From Anodontia alba (lineage: Eukaryota; Mollusca; Bivalvia; Lucinida; Lucinidae), in contig OZ024825.1 in the NCBI GenBank assembly GCA_964016985.1, positions 2,787,501 through 2,851,500 on the forward strand: DNA of 64,000 bases. The letters run 5' to 3'. The notes under the pieces are model-generated. The model did no database searches, had not been told where the DNA came from, and saw only the letters and a list, made by a program, of their open reading frames with translations. Of the stretch, positions 34,401-46,354 are shown piece by piece (within the stretch, counting starts at the first letter, position 1; every line of letters starts with the position of its first letter). Position numbers and translations under genes: made by a program.

Positions 34401-34799
34401 CTTTATTCACTTCAGGCTCTACCTCAGGCAATGGGCTTGAGGCTCTGAAAGTCCAGATGGATTTAGTTGATACCTATACTGTTGTTAAATACTGGTCCAC
34501 AGATTCGTTTAGCTCAAGCCAACCTTAGTCAGTGAGCTTCAGGCTCTGAATACTGAGATAGATTTTGTTGATACTTCGATTGTTGTTAGGTACTGGTTCA
34601 GTTTCATTCAGTTCAAGCCTCACCTTAGTCTATGAACTTGAGGCTGGATTAATTGATACATAAATTGTTGTTAGGTACTGGTTAACAATTTTGTTCAGAT
34701 CAAGCTTTATCTAAGTACGTGAGTTGAGGCCCTGAATGCCCAGATGGATTTATGTGATACTTCGGTTGTTCTTAGATATTGATTCACAGTTTCATTCAG

Positions 34800-34878
34800 T
34801 TCAGCAGACGATAAATTGATGACGTTCAGTTCAGCAGACGATAAATTGATGACATTTTTCTTACTTTTCCCAGCTCTA
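34800..34878. repeat. MITE-B fragment inside the satellite array
   Basis: GTTCAGCAGACGATAAATTG appears twice in tandem, followed by ACATTTTTCTTACTTTTCCC, before the satellite resumes. The sequence equals one arm of the B hairpin family. Confidence 0.7.
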
Positions 34879-35357
34879 CCTCAGTCAGTGAGCTTGAGGC
34901 CCTGAGTACCCAAATGGATTTATGTAAACTTAGGTTGTTGTTAGATACTGTTTCACAGTTTCGTTGAGTTCAAGCTCTACCTCAGTCAGTGAGCTTGAGG
35001 CCCTGAATGCCCAGATGGGTTTATGTGATATTTAGATTGTTCTTAGATACTGCTTCACAGTTTTGTTCAGTTCAAGCTTACCTCAGTCAGTGAGCTTGAG
35101 GCCCTGAATGCCCAGATGGGTTTATGTGATATTTAGATTGTTCTTAGATACTGATTCACAGTTTTGTTCAGTTCAAGCTCTACCTCAGTCAGTGAGCTTG
35201 AGGCCCTGAATGCCCAGATGGGTTTATGTGATACTTAGATTGTTGTTAGATACTGATTCACAGTTTTATTCAGTTCAAGCTTACCTCAGCTACATGCCCT
35301 GAATGCCTATATCAGTTGATAGTAAAAGGCTGCTGTTAGATACTGGCATATCGCTAA

Positions 35358-35512
35358 ACCTTTACCACTGTCTGGGCTAATTCAGCAGACGATAAATATG
35401 ACATATTTCTTACTTTTCCCTGAAAATAGGTTTTGGAAATATGGTGCAAATTGTCTTCGATATTTTAAAATGTCGTCTGCTGAAATTTTCACCCGGAGTG
35501 CCATGCGTTAAT
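35358..35512. mobile_element. MITE family B, centre deleted
   Basis: ACCTTTACCACTGTCTGGGC to TTCACCCGGAGTGCCATGCG, immediately to the right of the satellite array. Confidence 0.8.
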
Positions 35513-35837
35513 ATCTACATTGCACCCTATCATTTCTTTTTTAAATTTACTAGTAATCTTTCTGAAACTCAGACTATTTCTGTTCTGACTGTGGACGTTT
35601 AGCTAATTCATGCTTCGTAAACTGAAATAGAACGAAAGAAGAAAATCAAAGAAAGAAAGAAAGAAAGAAAATGAAGCATGGGTTTCATGTAGTTACAGAA
35701 CCCATAAAATTCGTAGGTTAATATAATACAGGGCCAGCATGGAAGCGGTATAAAGCTAACCGGCTAAAGTTGAAGGATTTATATACGGAGTAAAGGCCGT
35801 ATACTGATGGTCTATCCAGTCTTGTGCTAGAAGACTT

Positions 35838-36003
35838 CTAATGCTTAGCAGACGACATTTCGAAGTATTTTCTTTCTTTTTTTTTCCAGAAAGTAGACTT
35901 GGGCATTTCTTGACATTTGCATGAATTGTCAAAGCCTAATTTCTGGGGAAAATAAGAAACGTATTGTCGTCTGCTGAATTCGCCCAGAGAGTGGTGATAG
36001 TTA
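35838..36003. mobile_element. MITE family B
   Basis: TGCTTAGCAGACGACATTTC to GCCCAGAGAGTGGTGATAGT; centre eroded. Confidence 0.8.
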
Positions 36004-36184
36004 AACGCCCACGGTGATTTGAAAATAACAAACATGTCTCTACGGTGAAACATATCTTCTGTCACACACACACACAAAAAAAAATCAACAAAGAAGTAAG
36101 AACGCTATAAAATATTTTTGCCATTGCATTATAGATGTTTTTATTATGCTTAAATTATTTCTGGGCCATACTGTATAATGATGT

Positions 36185-36465
<281 letters not shown>

Positions 36466-36634
36466 TAATGGGTCATATTACTTTTGTATAGCCGTTGAAT
36501 CACTTCCTACATAGTAAATATTCAACTTGTATCAAATATCATAATTTGTGCCACGTCAGACATAAACGAACTTTTCACTACAACTGGTTGCCGTGTGATG
36601 GTCGTAAAACATTCCCTCGTACTTCACTATAGTA

Positions 36635-36717
36635 CCCCAGTAAGCATTCTTTATAAATCTATAGCGGGCCGTTATAGATTTATAACAAATACATATAAAG
36701 AATGCTAGCTGGGGTGT
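36635..36717. mobile_element. Palindromic MITE, copy 2
   Basis: CCCCAGTAAGCATTCTTTAT / ATAAAGAATGCTAGCTGGGG arms; GCGGGCCGTTATAG remains of the centre. It interrupts a repeat whose uninterrupted form is at 53545-53720. Confidence 0.78.
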
Positions 36718-36856
36718 AGTTTCTGGTCCTTTGTGATCGTTGAGCCAATTGCCGATTTTTGAAAACTTACTTGAAATCACTGACGAAGCCTAATTGACCG
36801 AAACTAACTAGTCCGGCTCAGAAAACTTGACTTACCTGTTTTCAATTTTCCAACAG

Positions 36857-37200
36857 GACAGTCAAACTTCAATGGTACGAACATCTTTGGGACCATGGGA
36901 ATTTGTTCTAGACATGGGTAGTTTGAACCACTGAGAATTAATCATAGCGCCATGCAAATGTGGGGATGTCTTTTCGATCTTCTATTAAATAATGGAATGT
37001 TGGATGTACTCGACGATGCGATTCTAAGGAGAACATACAACATACATTTTCATGATAGAATAAGAAAATTTCTCTTTAATATCCCTAAACAGACCTATTT
37101 GTTTTCTTGAGCTTTTGGAAGAATTTCCCAGGGACTAAAACACAAGTTCGAATCAGCCACGGTAAGCGAGCCATCGGCGTTTGAGTCATTGCAGTTTTGT
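36857..37200. mobile_element. MITE family I, copy 2
   Basis: GACAGTCAAACTTCAATGGT to GTTTGAGTCATTG; AATGGTACGAACATCTTTGG and CGACGATGCGATTCTAAGGA shared with the other copies. Confidence 0.65.
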
Positions 37201-37247
37201 ACAAATTAATTAGAGGTCTTGAAAAGTGCTTTATAACAACGTTTCAG

Positions 37248-37249
<2 letters not shown>

Positions 37250-37309
<60 letters not shown>
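37250..37309. repeat. (TC)n microsatellite
   Basis: Sixty bp of uninterrupted TC; it sits where one arm of the following MITE-B copy would be expected. Confidence 0.98.
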
Positions 37310-37313
<4 letters not shown>

Positions 37314-37315
37314 AA

Positions 37316-37455
37316 TTATAATAATAAAGTGGCAAAGTGATCAGCATTGGAGACAATTTGCGTGAAATGTCAAATCCTGTTTTCTGGGGCAAATATGAAA
37401 AAATATCATCACGTTGTCGTCTGCTGAATTAGTACAGAAAGAGGTAAAGGTTAAA
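37316..37455. mobile_element. MITE family B, right part only
   Basis: GGAGACAATTTGCGTGAAAT to GTACAGAAAGAGGTAAAGGT; the left arm is replaced by the (TC)n tract. Confidence 0.75.
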
Positions 37456-37494
37456 ACAGAGTGTAGTTTCATAGATAAATGCATAGCAGTTTCA

Positions 37495-37640
37495 ACAGAC
37501 TCATTTTGAAATGTCTCTTTATTATTATTTTTTTTTTTTTTTCAGAAAAAAGGCATTGACAACCTATGCAAATTTCCCTTTTCCCAAAATGACGTCTGCT
37601 GAAACGTTCACTCAGCATGTTACAGCATGTTATTATGCGT
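37495..37640. mobile_element. MITE family B (diverged)
   Basis: AACAGACTCATTTTGAAATG to TTCACTCAGCATGTTACAGC, centre mostly lost. Confidence 0.6.
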
Positions 37641-37668
37641 TAACCCATTTTAGTCTGAATAAACAGTC

Positions 37669-37790
37669 CCCTCCCCCCCCCCTCCACACCCCCTCCACAC
37701 ACCCCACAACACACACCCCAACCCCTCCATCCCAGCCACCCCCCCTCCCCACCCCACACACACACACACTATATATTATATATATATATT
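37669..37790. repeat. C/CA-rich low-complexity tract with (TA) run
   Basis: CCCCTCC, CCACACCCC and CACACACACA motifs followed by TATATATATA; lies within a diverged MITE (TTAACCCATTTTAGTCTG ... CAAAATGAGTTAATAG). Confidence 0.85.
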
Positions 37791-38496
37791 GGGAGAGTCT
37801 AGTTTGGGTCAGTACTGTTTGACACTTACCCTTTTGGAAGTCTCCGGACCAAAATGAGTTAATAGACAAATATGAGACATTTGCAAACATAGCTTGGACT
37901 GTTTGGACAAGATATCACGATCCTAAGAAAATATTATTTTAATAAACCTCTCCCCAACAGTTCACAAGTCTTTATTTTTCGTAGGACGTATGATGCACAT
38001 CATGGCAAAATGGACCTCATTTCATATGCAAAGACCGAATGCTTGGATGAGCCTGCGTTACCGCCCTGTCAGATCATTGCTTTCCATGCCCACTTAGAGA
38101 ATAATATATACTAAAGAATGTCATGATCGGCGAACAGAGAAGGTCCAGATGAGTCGTCGCGAATACGCAGGCTAATGTAGATCTTCGATGTTCGTATATG
38201 GTATATGCGTTGTACTTCATAGGAATTAGAACATGTAAACCTAGTCTCACCCCACACGGTTACAAATGTTGATAGATGAGCATTTATGATGATGCGCTGA
38301 CTAACAGGCCAGAGCAAACAGTGTAGACCATGTTGAGACGTCCCATAACGTGTAATCAGGCTCTGTACTGTTTGCCACTCTTTCAGAAGTTCAGGTAGTA
38401 AAATTGACTTGTTCAGACGGGAGGACAAGTAATACTAGTAGGTGTCTAATAGCGTAGCTCCAGATGAGGCGTCTTTTTTCAACCGAAAAATACTGA

Positions 38497-38612
38497 TATT
38501 TTTTTTTATTTCTCCAGGAAAACATATGTTGTGGTACTCATTAGAAGCGCCTCGGCGAGGCGCTTCTAATGATTACCACAACATATGTTTTCTTGAGTAA
38601 GAAAAATAATAT
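38497..38612. mobile_element. MITE family A hairpin
   Basis: Near-perfect: AGAAGCGCCTCGGCGAGGCG central palindrome, with ACATATGTTGTGGTACTCAT arms. Flanked by AGCTCCAGATGAGGCGTCTT. Confidence 0.88.
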
Positions 38613-38929
38613 GTTGATATCCTCTCTAATAGTATTTTGGAATGTGCTATATCAATATTTTGATATTAAGGTAATGTACTCGAGTGACCAGCAGTAATCT
38701 ATATGTACATAAGGTTAATATTTTGGGGGCAGTCGCCAAATCGCCACCAGATTTAACACACTACATTTCGACAATCCGTTTTCCTGTAACTAGAAACCTA
38801 ATAAGCACCTAACAAATAGTTCCCTGCTAATGCTGATAACGTTAACTTTTGCATTCATACATATTAGCCGCATACACCTAGAGAATGAACAAACAAAGAT
38901 CTGAAGCTAGAGGGCAATAGAATTTTGTC

Positions 38930-39230
38930 GGCGCAGTTGGATGCGCGTCCGACTGGAGACCAGGAGGTCGCGGGTTCGACCCCCGCCGAGGTCGGCAACA
39001 TTCTTTCGTGGAGATTGATCATGAAATATTTTCTACGGTCATTCTCTCCCTTCCGCTGATTCAAGAAGGGCAGTTGTCAGTTTCTGGCGAAATAATGTGC
39101 ACAATACTGGTTAACCGCTTGGAGGACTAAGCCTGCCCAGTAAACGTGTGGTTAGGTAAACTGATCGCGCTCGACATGACCCCACTGGGTTGACTGGGCC
39201 GTAAAACCTCAACACAAACAAACAAACAAT
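38930..39230 (+). mobile_element. SINE S1, full-length tRNA-derived copy
   Basis: The tRNA-like head carries GGCGCAGTTGGATGCGCGTC (A-box region) and GCGGGTTCGACCCCCGCC (B box within a T arm). It is followed by a body containing TCAAGAAGGGCAGTTGTCAG and a tail of (AAAC)n. Layout is that of an animal tRNA SINE of about 300 bp transcribed by RNA polymerase III and moved by a partner LINE. Confidence 0.85.
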
Positions 39231-39234
39231 AGAA

Positions 39235-41072
39235 TTTTAGGCAACCGCCCACATCAGCATTCATAATGCTTCGATTTAATGTAAGTCATTCTTATTCGAG
39301 GCCAACGGGACGAGATTTCTTATAGCGCTCTCGAATTCGCCCCTTTGCATTATGGAATTTTGCCATTTAGCCAAGATTTGCATGTGAATAACCCAAGACT
39401 ATTGTGTATTAAAAATAGCTTTAACATTTATTGTGTGCCGTGTAGACTATGTCAAAACACCCACCCGGATCAACATACCGCAACCTATTAATTACCTAAC
39501 ATATAGTTCCCTGCTAACACTGATAACGCTAAATTCTGCATTCAAGCATGTTAGCTTTGTACACCCTGATATTTATAAATAGCGAATTAAATAAACAAAA
39601 CCAAAGAAAACTTCAAACCTTTGAAAAAAATAAGATAATTACACTGAAAACAATATCGGTGGACGAATATGAATACCAGTAAAACATTCCAAATCTGCAG
39701 CGTTGACCTGTGCCGCGGTTCAACTCAACACCGAAAGACCGTTTTCCGGCGAAAAGGACCGAAGCAGGGCTATCGAGTACCGAAAAAGACGTCATAAATA
39801 TGGTATTACAATTTACTTATGATCTTTGACACTGAAAAGAAGATTTTAACACTGAAAATGCAGAATTTTAAAAAAAGGTCAGTGACACATGCCTGGCTTT
39901 CTGCTCTAAGAGTACATTTTACAAATAAATTTGTATCCTGTTTATGCGTGGGTGTCTGCGTTTTTATTTTATTTCAGCTTAAAGACACATTTTTTTCCTT
40001 CTTTGGCTAGACCCCGCCTGCCCCCGCTTCATGATCACCCCCAATATACAGTCCTGATAACAGAGCGCACATCAAAGGCTTATCTTATCTAAGTGATTAT
40101 GGAGTCTTTATAAGGCTGTTAAGTCTTCTTAGGTGGGGCCCTATAAGGGTTAAATTCATAAAATTGAGCAGTATTCAATATGTTACTTTAGAACCAAATA
40201 AATTCAAATTTTGCATTTAATTTGTTGATTTTATTTGTTGATTTGTATTGTATCACTTTATTTTTTTATTTATTTATTTTTGATAATTTTTTTCCCCTAA
40301 ATATAAAAGTGCTATTTTTTCTTGCATTGTGAAAAAAAGTACAAATGAACTAAAATAGAAATGTAAAATTGAAAATATTTATTTATTTATTTATTTATTT
40401 ATTTTCTAAAGTAAACAAGAACACTGCACAATCATTCCATTTCCATTTCAGTGCAACAATACATTATGGAATATGTCAAAAAGTTCTTAGACAATTTAGA
40501 ATGTGTATTTTATGCCAAAAAGCTTCTCTTTTTCAATGAATGTATAAATAACTAAATAAAATACTACTAAATAAAATACTATATTCTTCCTAATTTTCTG
40601 TATTTGATCCAAAGAAACAGATAAAGAGGGTATTTGATGATAAATTAGCATATAGGCATAAATATCTGTATTTCTCCATAAAATATGTTGTGGGTTTAGA
40701 ACTGCCTGGGAGAGGTAATTCTAATGAATAAAAACCAGGTATATTTTATTGAATAAACAGAAAAAAAATCATCAAATTATCACCAAATTACCCATCTTAT
40801 CTGTTTCTCTGTCTTCATCATAAACTTTGCTGATATAAAATCTAATTTCCCCTTATCAGGCCCCTACCTGTAAGGGTGGCCAAAGTCACCAAGCATTTCT
40901 TATCTTAATCTCCTTAGAGTCATTAGGGTGTTATGAAATCCAAAATGTGTCTTTAAATCCAAATCAATTCTAGAAGTCTATAGAATTTTCAGGCAACGGC
41001 CCCCATCAGCGCTCTCAGTGCTTTGATTTGTGAAATTTGTATATATAACATTTGGATGCACATGGACACATG

Positions 41073-41106
<34 letters not shown>

Positions 41107-41480
41107 TTTCCTAAAGCTACAGATGCTAAGATGGATGGCCTATAAGCCTCTTATGGTTTCTTTTGATCGCCGTCAACTGTATGATAAACACACATTTTTC
41201 TCCGTACTTTGAATTTAACGCATACTTATAATACTTGGCTATTTTACATTTTGTTTTCTTTTATATTCTAGTTTCTTCGGCGTAAAGATATTTAAGTAGT
41301 GCGTGTCCACCTTTTAAAATCACATTACGTGATAAAATGTCTACATTTTGATGTTAATGATGTTTTTAGCACTCATTTACTGCCTATGGAAATTAAACAG
41401 TTGGTGTGGAACGAAACCACATTGCCGAATATTTACAATCCATTAAAAAGTGTCATCATTCAACAGCTAAAGATAATGAC
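39235..41480. other. Intergenic, low-complexity AT-rich with short duplicated blocks
   Basis: AGGCAACGGCCCCCATCAGC (40992) resembles AGGCAACCGCCCACATCAGC (39239), and TATCTTA.. plus CCCTA..AGGG blocks recur (40080, 40850). A (TTTA)n run at 40378-40402 and a 32-bp poly-A at 41073-41104 are present. No gene found. Confidence 0.35.
40672..40766. mobile_element. MITE family A hairpin (decayed)
   Basis: TTAGAACTGCCTGGGAGAGG / TAATTCTAATGAATAAAAAC core; outer arms partly lost. Confidence 0.6.
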
Positions 41481-41487
41481 ATTTCAC

Positions 41488-41668
41488 GCTTGGGTCGCGC
41501 CATGCGCAAAGGTGTCTCTGCGCATATGCGGACAGCCAAGGCGGATCAGCCTGCGCATCTGCGCAGGCTGATCCGGGCCTTCACTGTCTGCTCACAGAAT
41601 CACTGGATACTGTAGATTGTTTCAACACGATGAGACTGCGTAATATATGCAGGACGATGTAGATTTCG
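41488..41668. mobile_element. MITE family C, GC-rich form
   Basis: CGCGCCATGCGCAAAGGTGT and the palindrome GATCAGCCTGCGCATCTGCGCAGGCTGATC at 41536-41567. Confidence 0.72.
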
Positions 41669-42001
41669 CAGATCATTGAATAAAACTCTACAAAGTTGCC
41701 TTTGGAAACAACGCACAAAATAACGAAAATCGAAGACTCGGTTTTAATAAGTCTCTTCATAAGCAACAATTTAGCTTGTGAAGCTACATATGGTCCCCTA
41801 GCACCGGGTATTCAATTTTCAAAGTAAACAGAATAGGCTCAATGGTTCCAAAGAAAACAAAAATATGATTTGCACTATAATGAAAATGTTTCACGGCCAC
41901 CACTTAACACCACCTGCAGCGAAGTAAAATGTTTGCCTTTGGAAGCAAAGAACACACAAAAGAACGAAAATCGGAGACTCGTTTTTTTTAAGTTTCTCCA
42001 A

Positions 42002-42281
42002 CATCACGAAAACATACCTATGTTATTTTGACCCCCTTAAACCCCACTTTTATATAGTAAAACTGGGGTATACAGGGGTATACGTTATTTTTTTTATTTC
42101 TGCTCAAAAACCTAGATTGTGGGTACTCGTTAGAACCGCCTCAGCGAGGTGGTTCTAACGAGTACCCACAATTTATGTTTTGAGCAGAAATATGAAAAAT
42201 ATCAGAGTTTTTCATCTGAAAATTTTTCAGTTTTTGGAGGTGAAATTTTCTATATATTTGATTAGGCGTGTTTCCGTAATG
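42002..42281. mobile_element. MITE family AL, copy 4 (reverse)
   Basis: CATCACGAAAACATACCTAT to GGCGTGTTTCCGTAATG; inner hairpin GAACCGCCTCAGCGAGGTGG. Confidence 0.88.
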
Positions 42282-42707
42282 ATCACATCAGAGAAGACAC
42301 ATTTTCGCTTGACGTGGCTTACATATCAATCATACCAGTATTAAAACTGAAACAACAAAAGAACATTGAAAATAGTGAGTCAATGCAAAATAATGATTGT
42401 AAACAACGAGTAGCAAATAAGTTTGGTGTGTTTTGTTTTTCTTAAAGAGAATGTGAAATTGCAAGGGTTAATTTATTTAAGAAGAAAGAAATGAATTGCT
42501 CAGAGGTTTCAACAGATGCTAGACTATTAATGCGTCTAAAAGAATGAGATGGTATGTACTATACAAGTAAAACTGTTCTATTTGAGGACGACAGTGTATC
42601 GTTAAATAAGTTCATTGGTAAGTAGAATTTTATAGAGATAATGATCTTTCTGTGAGTAAACTGATCCGATTTAAGTACTTGAGTAAGCCATAATACTTTA
42701 CTTGTTG

Positions 42708-42906
42708 TGGGCAAATTCAGCAGACGACAAACTGATGTTACTTTTTCTTATTTTTTCCCAGAAAACAGGATTTGTTTTTCCATGCAAATTGTCTCTTACT
42801 AAGAGACAATTTTCGTAAAATATGAAATCATGTTTTCTGTGAAAAATAAGAAACAATATCTCAAATGTATTCTGCTGAATTTTTACCAAGCATGCAAAAT
42901 GTTAAC
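42708..42906. mobile_element. MITE family B (reverse)
   Basis: GGGCAAATTCAGCAGACGAC to TTTACCAAGCATGCAAAATG; hairpin GTCTCTTACTAAGAGACAAT. Confidence 0.85.
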
Positions 42907-42997
42907 ATACCGAAATATCTAATCTATTGTTATTTTGATATTGTCGTTGTTATGACCTGACGGAACAGAAGACTGGAACCCGAATAAGAGTTTTAAA

Positions 42998-43193
42998 GCT
43001 TAGCATGCTGGGTAAAAATAAAACAGCAGACGACATACTGAAATACTTTTCTTATTTTTTTTATTCAGAAAGCAGGTTTTGACATTTCATGCAAATTGTC
43101 TCCATTGTCAAAAAATGTTAAATCCTTTTTTCTGGAAAAATAAAATAAAATATTTGAAAGCTGCTTAAAATTCTACCCGGCATGCTAAGCGTT
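42998..43193. mobile_element. MITE family B
   Basis: GCTTAGCATGCTGGGTAAAA to TACCCGGCATGCTAAGCGTT; hairpin partly deleted. About 350 nt before the first SAM-gene exon. Confidence 0.82.
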
Positions 43194-43542
43194 CACTGTC
43201 AACAGTAGGTAAATATACAATAGGATGGTCATGCTTAATGCCATGCATTTTTTAATATGAAACTTGATCCTTGTCTTGAATGAGCATTGTACAAGAGTAT
43301 TCAGAGACCGTGGCGAAATTTATTTACTCATATGGGTGAGAACAAATCAATATCCATTTGAGCGTATTGTTTAAGTTATTTTCAAGTTGAATTGTATAAG
43401 AATGATTGTTTTTAGGGTGTAGGCAGTAGATATTATGAATAAAATATTTGTCGCTTTCACCGGTGTGTACGGGCGTTCTTAGCCAGATTAAGAAAATAAA
43501 AGACGGATTACTATTGAAATATTATTTCTCCTACACATCTAG

Positions 43543-44204
43543 GGCAAAGAAAGAATTTCTCCCATGGAACAAGAGTTGGAAGAAAAACGACGGACCAAAC
43601 TGAAGAAGCAAGAATCATTTCGTGAAGTTCAGGAGAGCATTAAGAAATATGAGAGTAAGAATGAATTTGTGCAAGTGAAACTACAAACGCGACAGTCTTT
43701 CAGAGAGGACCAAGAGGCATTGAATAAACGACTGTCTAGAAGAAGGTCTGAAAAGATGCAGAACGATGGAGAGAAGGATAGAAACAAGGATATACAATCA
43801 AATGGAGTAGTGGCATCAAAGCTGGAAAATATTGTGCTTGATGTGAAACAAGAGAAAGAAGTGAACGGTTTAAAGAACAATGAAACCAGTGGACATGTAA
43901 ATAATGGATATGTAAGTGAAAGCCCTGACCTGAACTCCGTGCGTGTTGATAGGGATGACAGTGTTCGGGATGACAACGGAAAAGCAATTGAAACACACGA
44001 GATAAATAGTAGTGAAACTAATATAGATAGTAAGGGCATGCCTAACGGGCGTGTGAGAGGCAGTATGACACCAGAACCTAGGCTGAAGACCAAGGGACGT
44101 TTATATGAAAAGAATGAAAAACTGACTGTCTCATCTTCAAATCATTTAGATAGAATATCATTAAAAGGAGTAAAAGCTGCGAATCATCTCATTAATGGCT
44201 TCAG
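43543..44204 (+). CDS. SAM-domain protein, upstream exon (charged coiled-coil/disordered region)
   Basis: Acceptor CACATCTAG, donor TTCAG|GTAAGT (outgoing phase 2). The frame is open from just after an in-frame TAG at 43540-43542. The first ATG, 43564, lies in a good context (CCCATGG), so this may be either the first coding exon or a phase-0 internal exon. The ~220 residues begin with Lys/Arg/Glu-rich, helix-prone sequence holding two similar blocks (KLKKQESFREVQESIKKYE and VKLQTRQSFREDQEALNKR), then KRLSRRRSEK. After that comes Asn/Ser/Asp-rich, probably disordered sequence ending HLINGFR. No family recognised. Joins in phase to 51595-51623. Confidence 0.75.
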
Positions 44205-44224
44205 GTAAGTTCAATTAAGAGCAA

Positions 44225-44465
44225 TGGGTACACATTCAAGGGAGGTAATTTAGTCAAGATTGCTTTGTCTCCCTTCTGAAAAAGGGATCTCCTCTTAAAG
44301 GAACGAATTTGCTCTCATTAGGAGCAAATACTTTCCTTTTAGAGTAGACCCTTTTTCGGAAGGGTCATGATGTGTAGATAGGCAAACAGGAAGTCACAAA
44401 AGTTATATCCCTTGTCAGAAATGACAGTAAATCTCCCAAGTGTATCAAGTTCCCTTAACGTCAGC
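44225..44465. mobile_element. MITE family E, copy 4
   Basis: Almost complete; begins 21 nt after the donor of the 43543 exon. Arms GTATCAAGTTCCCTTAACG and AATGGGTACACATTCAAGGG. Confidence 0.8.
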
Positions 44466-44515
44466 TTTAATGGATTCTAATTCTACTCAACTTTATCCTT
44501 TCTCTTTTTCCTTCT

Positions 44516-44745
44516 TAAGTCGAACTTTAATGACTTGAAAACTTCGGGACCATGGAGATTTGTCTCTCCTCGATGAGGCGATTCTAATGAAAACAACATT
44601 TTTATAGAAGATCGAAAAATCACCCCTAAACTATCTCCACTTGCCTCCTGGCCTGACGCTGTTATTAACCCTTAGTGGCTCGAACTACCCATGTCTTGGG
44701 TCCCAAGTACATGTATGTTCGAGCCATTGACGTTCGACTGTAGTA
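44516..44745. mobile_element. MITE family I, copy 3
   Basis: AAGTCGAACTTTAATGACTT / GAGCCATTGACGTTCGACTG ends; CTCGATGAGGCGATTCTAAT interior. Intron of the SAM gene. Confidence 0.72.
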
Positions 44746-44879
44746 TAAAATGGAGTTGTTCAGAATTTTATGACAGGTATGGCGTGGTATATCATTTAGA
44801 GGAAATACAGTAGTACAAATTCGGTTTGCAATGCATGAATACGCAAGATCTGCTTTGCATAAACGGATCCAGGATTATT

Positions 44880-45083
44880 TAACCCTTGTCATGCTGAATA
44901 AATTAAGATGCCACGCCCACTTCTACTTTCCAGCCAATCAGATTACTTGACCCGGGTTTTTGATAGAAATTCACATAGTTAATGACAAACAGTGCAGATC
45001 CAGATCAGTTTAGAAGCCAACTGATCTGGATCTACACTGTTTGCAAAGACAGGGCACGTCGTGTTCAGCAAGAGAAGGGTCAA
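44880..45083. mobile_element. MITE family F, copy 3
   Basis: TTAACCCTTGTCATGCTGAA to GTTCAGCAAGAGAAGGGTCA; right hairpin arm GCCAACTGATCTGGATC, left arm shortened. Intron of the SAM gene. Confidence 0.82.
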
Positions 45084-45164
45084 TAGGGGTTCAAGATTTC
45101 TTCGGGATGGGTGTCGATTTGCCTCGAATTACCATACTTATATTTATTTGCTCTTTGTATTATG

Positions 45165-45260
45165 GGCGGGAGGCAGGCCTGAGCAAACCGTTTAGACCCA
45201 GATCAGACGCCATAAAGTGCGGCATCTGATCAGGTTCTATACTATTTAGCATTTATTCTG
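45165..45260. repeat. G-type hairpin repeat
   Basis: AGCAAACCGTTTAGACCCAG / CAGGTTCTATACTATTTAGC with GACGCCATAAAGTGCGGCAT in the centre. Confidence 0.7.
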
Positions 45261-45373
45261 CAATTTAGACAAGTTCACAGATACACAGTGTAGTAGAATG
45301 GACTTGTTGGACTCTTAGAAGTGTAGCAGTTAGGTATATAATACACTTCTACTGCCTTGCGGTAGAAGCCGGC

Positions 45374-45446
45374 TTTTATAGCGACGTGGTAGAGTATTGG
45401 ACTTTGAATCCGGCGGACCGGGTTCGATCCCCGGTCGGGGAAAATG
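45374..45446 (+). mobile_element. tRNA-like sequence (SINE head or tRNA pseudogene)
   Basis: The anticodon stem-loop TTGGA-CTTTGAA-TCCGG would carry TTG (Gln), and the T arm CCGGGTTCGATCCCCGG is perfect. The 5' acceptor strand does not pair with the 3' TCGGGGA and the D arm is poor, so this is not a convincing functional tRNA gene. Confidence 0.5.
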
Positions 45447-45734
45447 TGACTTGGATTTTTTCTCCTTTCCTATTACAGAAGTATAGGGTAAAGTGTAAGG
45501 CGAGTGAATATTTCAGGGTATATACGGTTTCAAAAAATTATCAAAATTTCTGAAAATGATATTTTGAGTCAAACGCGGGTTCGACCCCCGCCTTTGGATC
45601 CGGCCCTTACATCCCAAACACCTCTTTTTTTCATGTCTCATCTCACGTTATAATTTTTATGCATGTACATAGGAGGCGTTAAGGCCCTGCTGTCCTTAGA
45701 AGGGGAACATAATAGTATTTCTTCTCTTTCTGTA

Positions 45735-45977
45735 CTGCAGGGGCGGATTCAGAGGGAGGTCAGGGGTTCGGTCGCACCCCTTTTGACTCAAAATTTCAAG
45801 GGAATTTTTGGATAAATCTGATAAATTCGAAATACCATATTTACCCTAAATATTCACTCAGAATGCGGCGTCTGATCAGAATCTACACTGTTTGCTTAGG
45901 TCTGTCTGTCCGATGACGTTGAGTAAGTACGGTAATTTCATCAACCGAACCCTCTCAAAACCATCCTGGATCCGCCC
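45735..45977. mobile_element. hAT-like MITE with CAGGGGCGGAT ends, copy 1
   Basis: CAGGGGCGGATTCAG / CTGGATCCGCCCCTG ends, the type seen in hAT elements. Holds a GCGGCGTCTGATCAG...CTACACTGTTTGC segment. Target duplication unclear. Confidence 0.7.
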
Positions 45978-46354
45978 CTGAACTGTCTTTCACCTTTTCC
46001 ACCCTCCTCCTCAATTTCTGTCTTTCGTCTCCTCTGCTAGTTCTCCTGTCGCTTTTAACCACTTTCTCTGGAGGACGATACTAAATCACCAACGTCGTTA
46101 AACAAGAATTCTTTACGCTGGTTCGGTTTATTTGCTTTTCCCAAGGACAATACACATGCTCCGTTCGTAAATCTGTCACACAGCAAGAGACATTTAAAAT
46201 GACTTGACCTGCCTGCCGGTTTCAATGGTTTTTATGGGCTATTAACATAACAGTAGCACTAGTTAAAGTATTATGAATGATCTAACAGAAGTCAGCTGTA
46301 ATTTTATGTCATTGTCAGAGAATAAACATTGACGAAACTGTGAAATAGTCATTT

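Larger units (their letters stand above)
30620..35330 (+). repeat. ~102-bp satellite array, about 45 degenerate copies
   Basis: Unit: TGAGCTTGAGGCCCTGAATG, CC(T/C)AGATGGATTTAGTTGATA, CTTAGACTGTTGTTAGATAC, TGGTCCACAGTTTTGTTCAG, TTCAAGCCCACCTCAGTC. Spacing of GAGCTTGAG near the right end is 100-102 bp (34890, 34990, 35092, 35194). The last four copies are nearly identical; older copies elsewhere are degenerate. Open frames inside are repeat shadows. Confidence 0.92.

Noticed and set aside
43629..44093. 154-codon minus-strand frame opposite the SAM-gene exon
   Set aside because: Antisense shadow of a real exon with good splice sites and phase on the plus strand.
45374..45446. Functional tRNA-Gln gene
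   Set aside because: Good anticodon and T arms, but acceptor and D arms do not pair; treated as tRNA-derived repeat.
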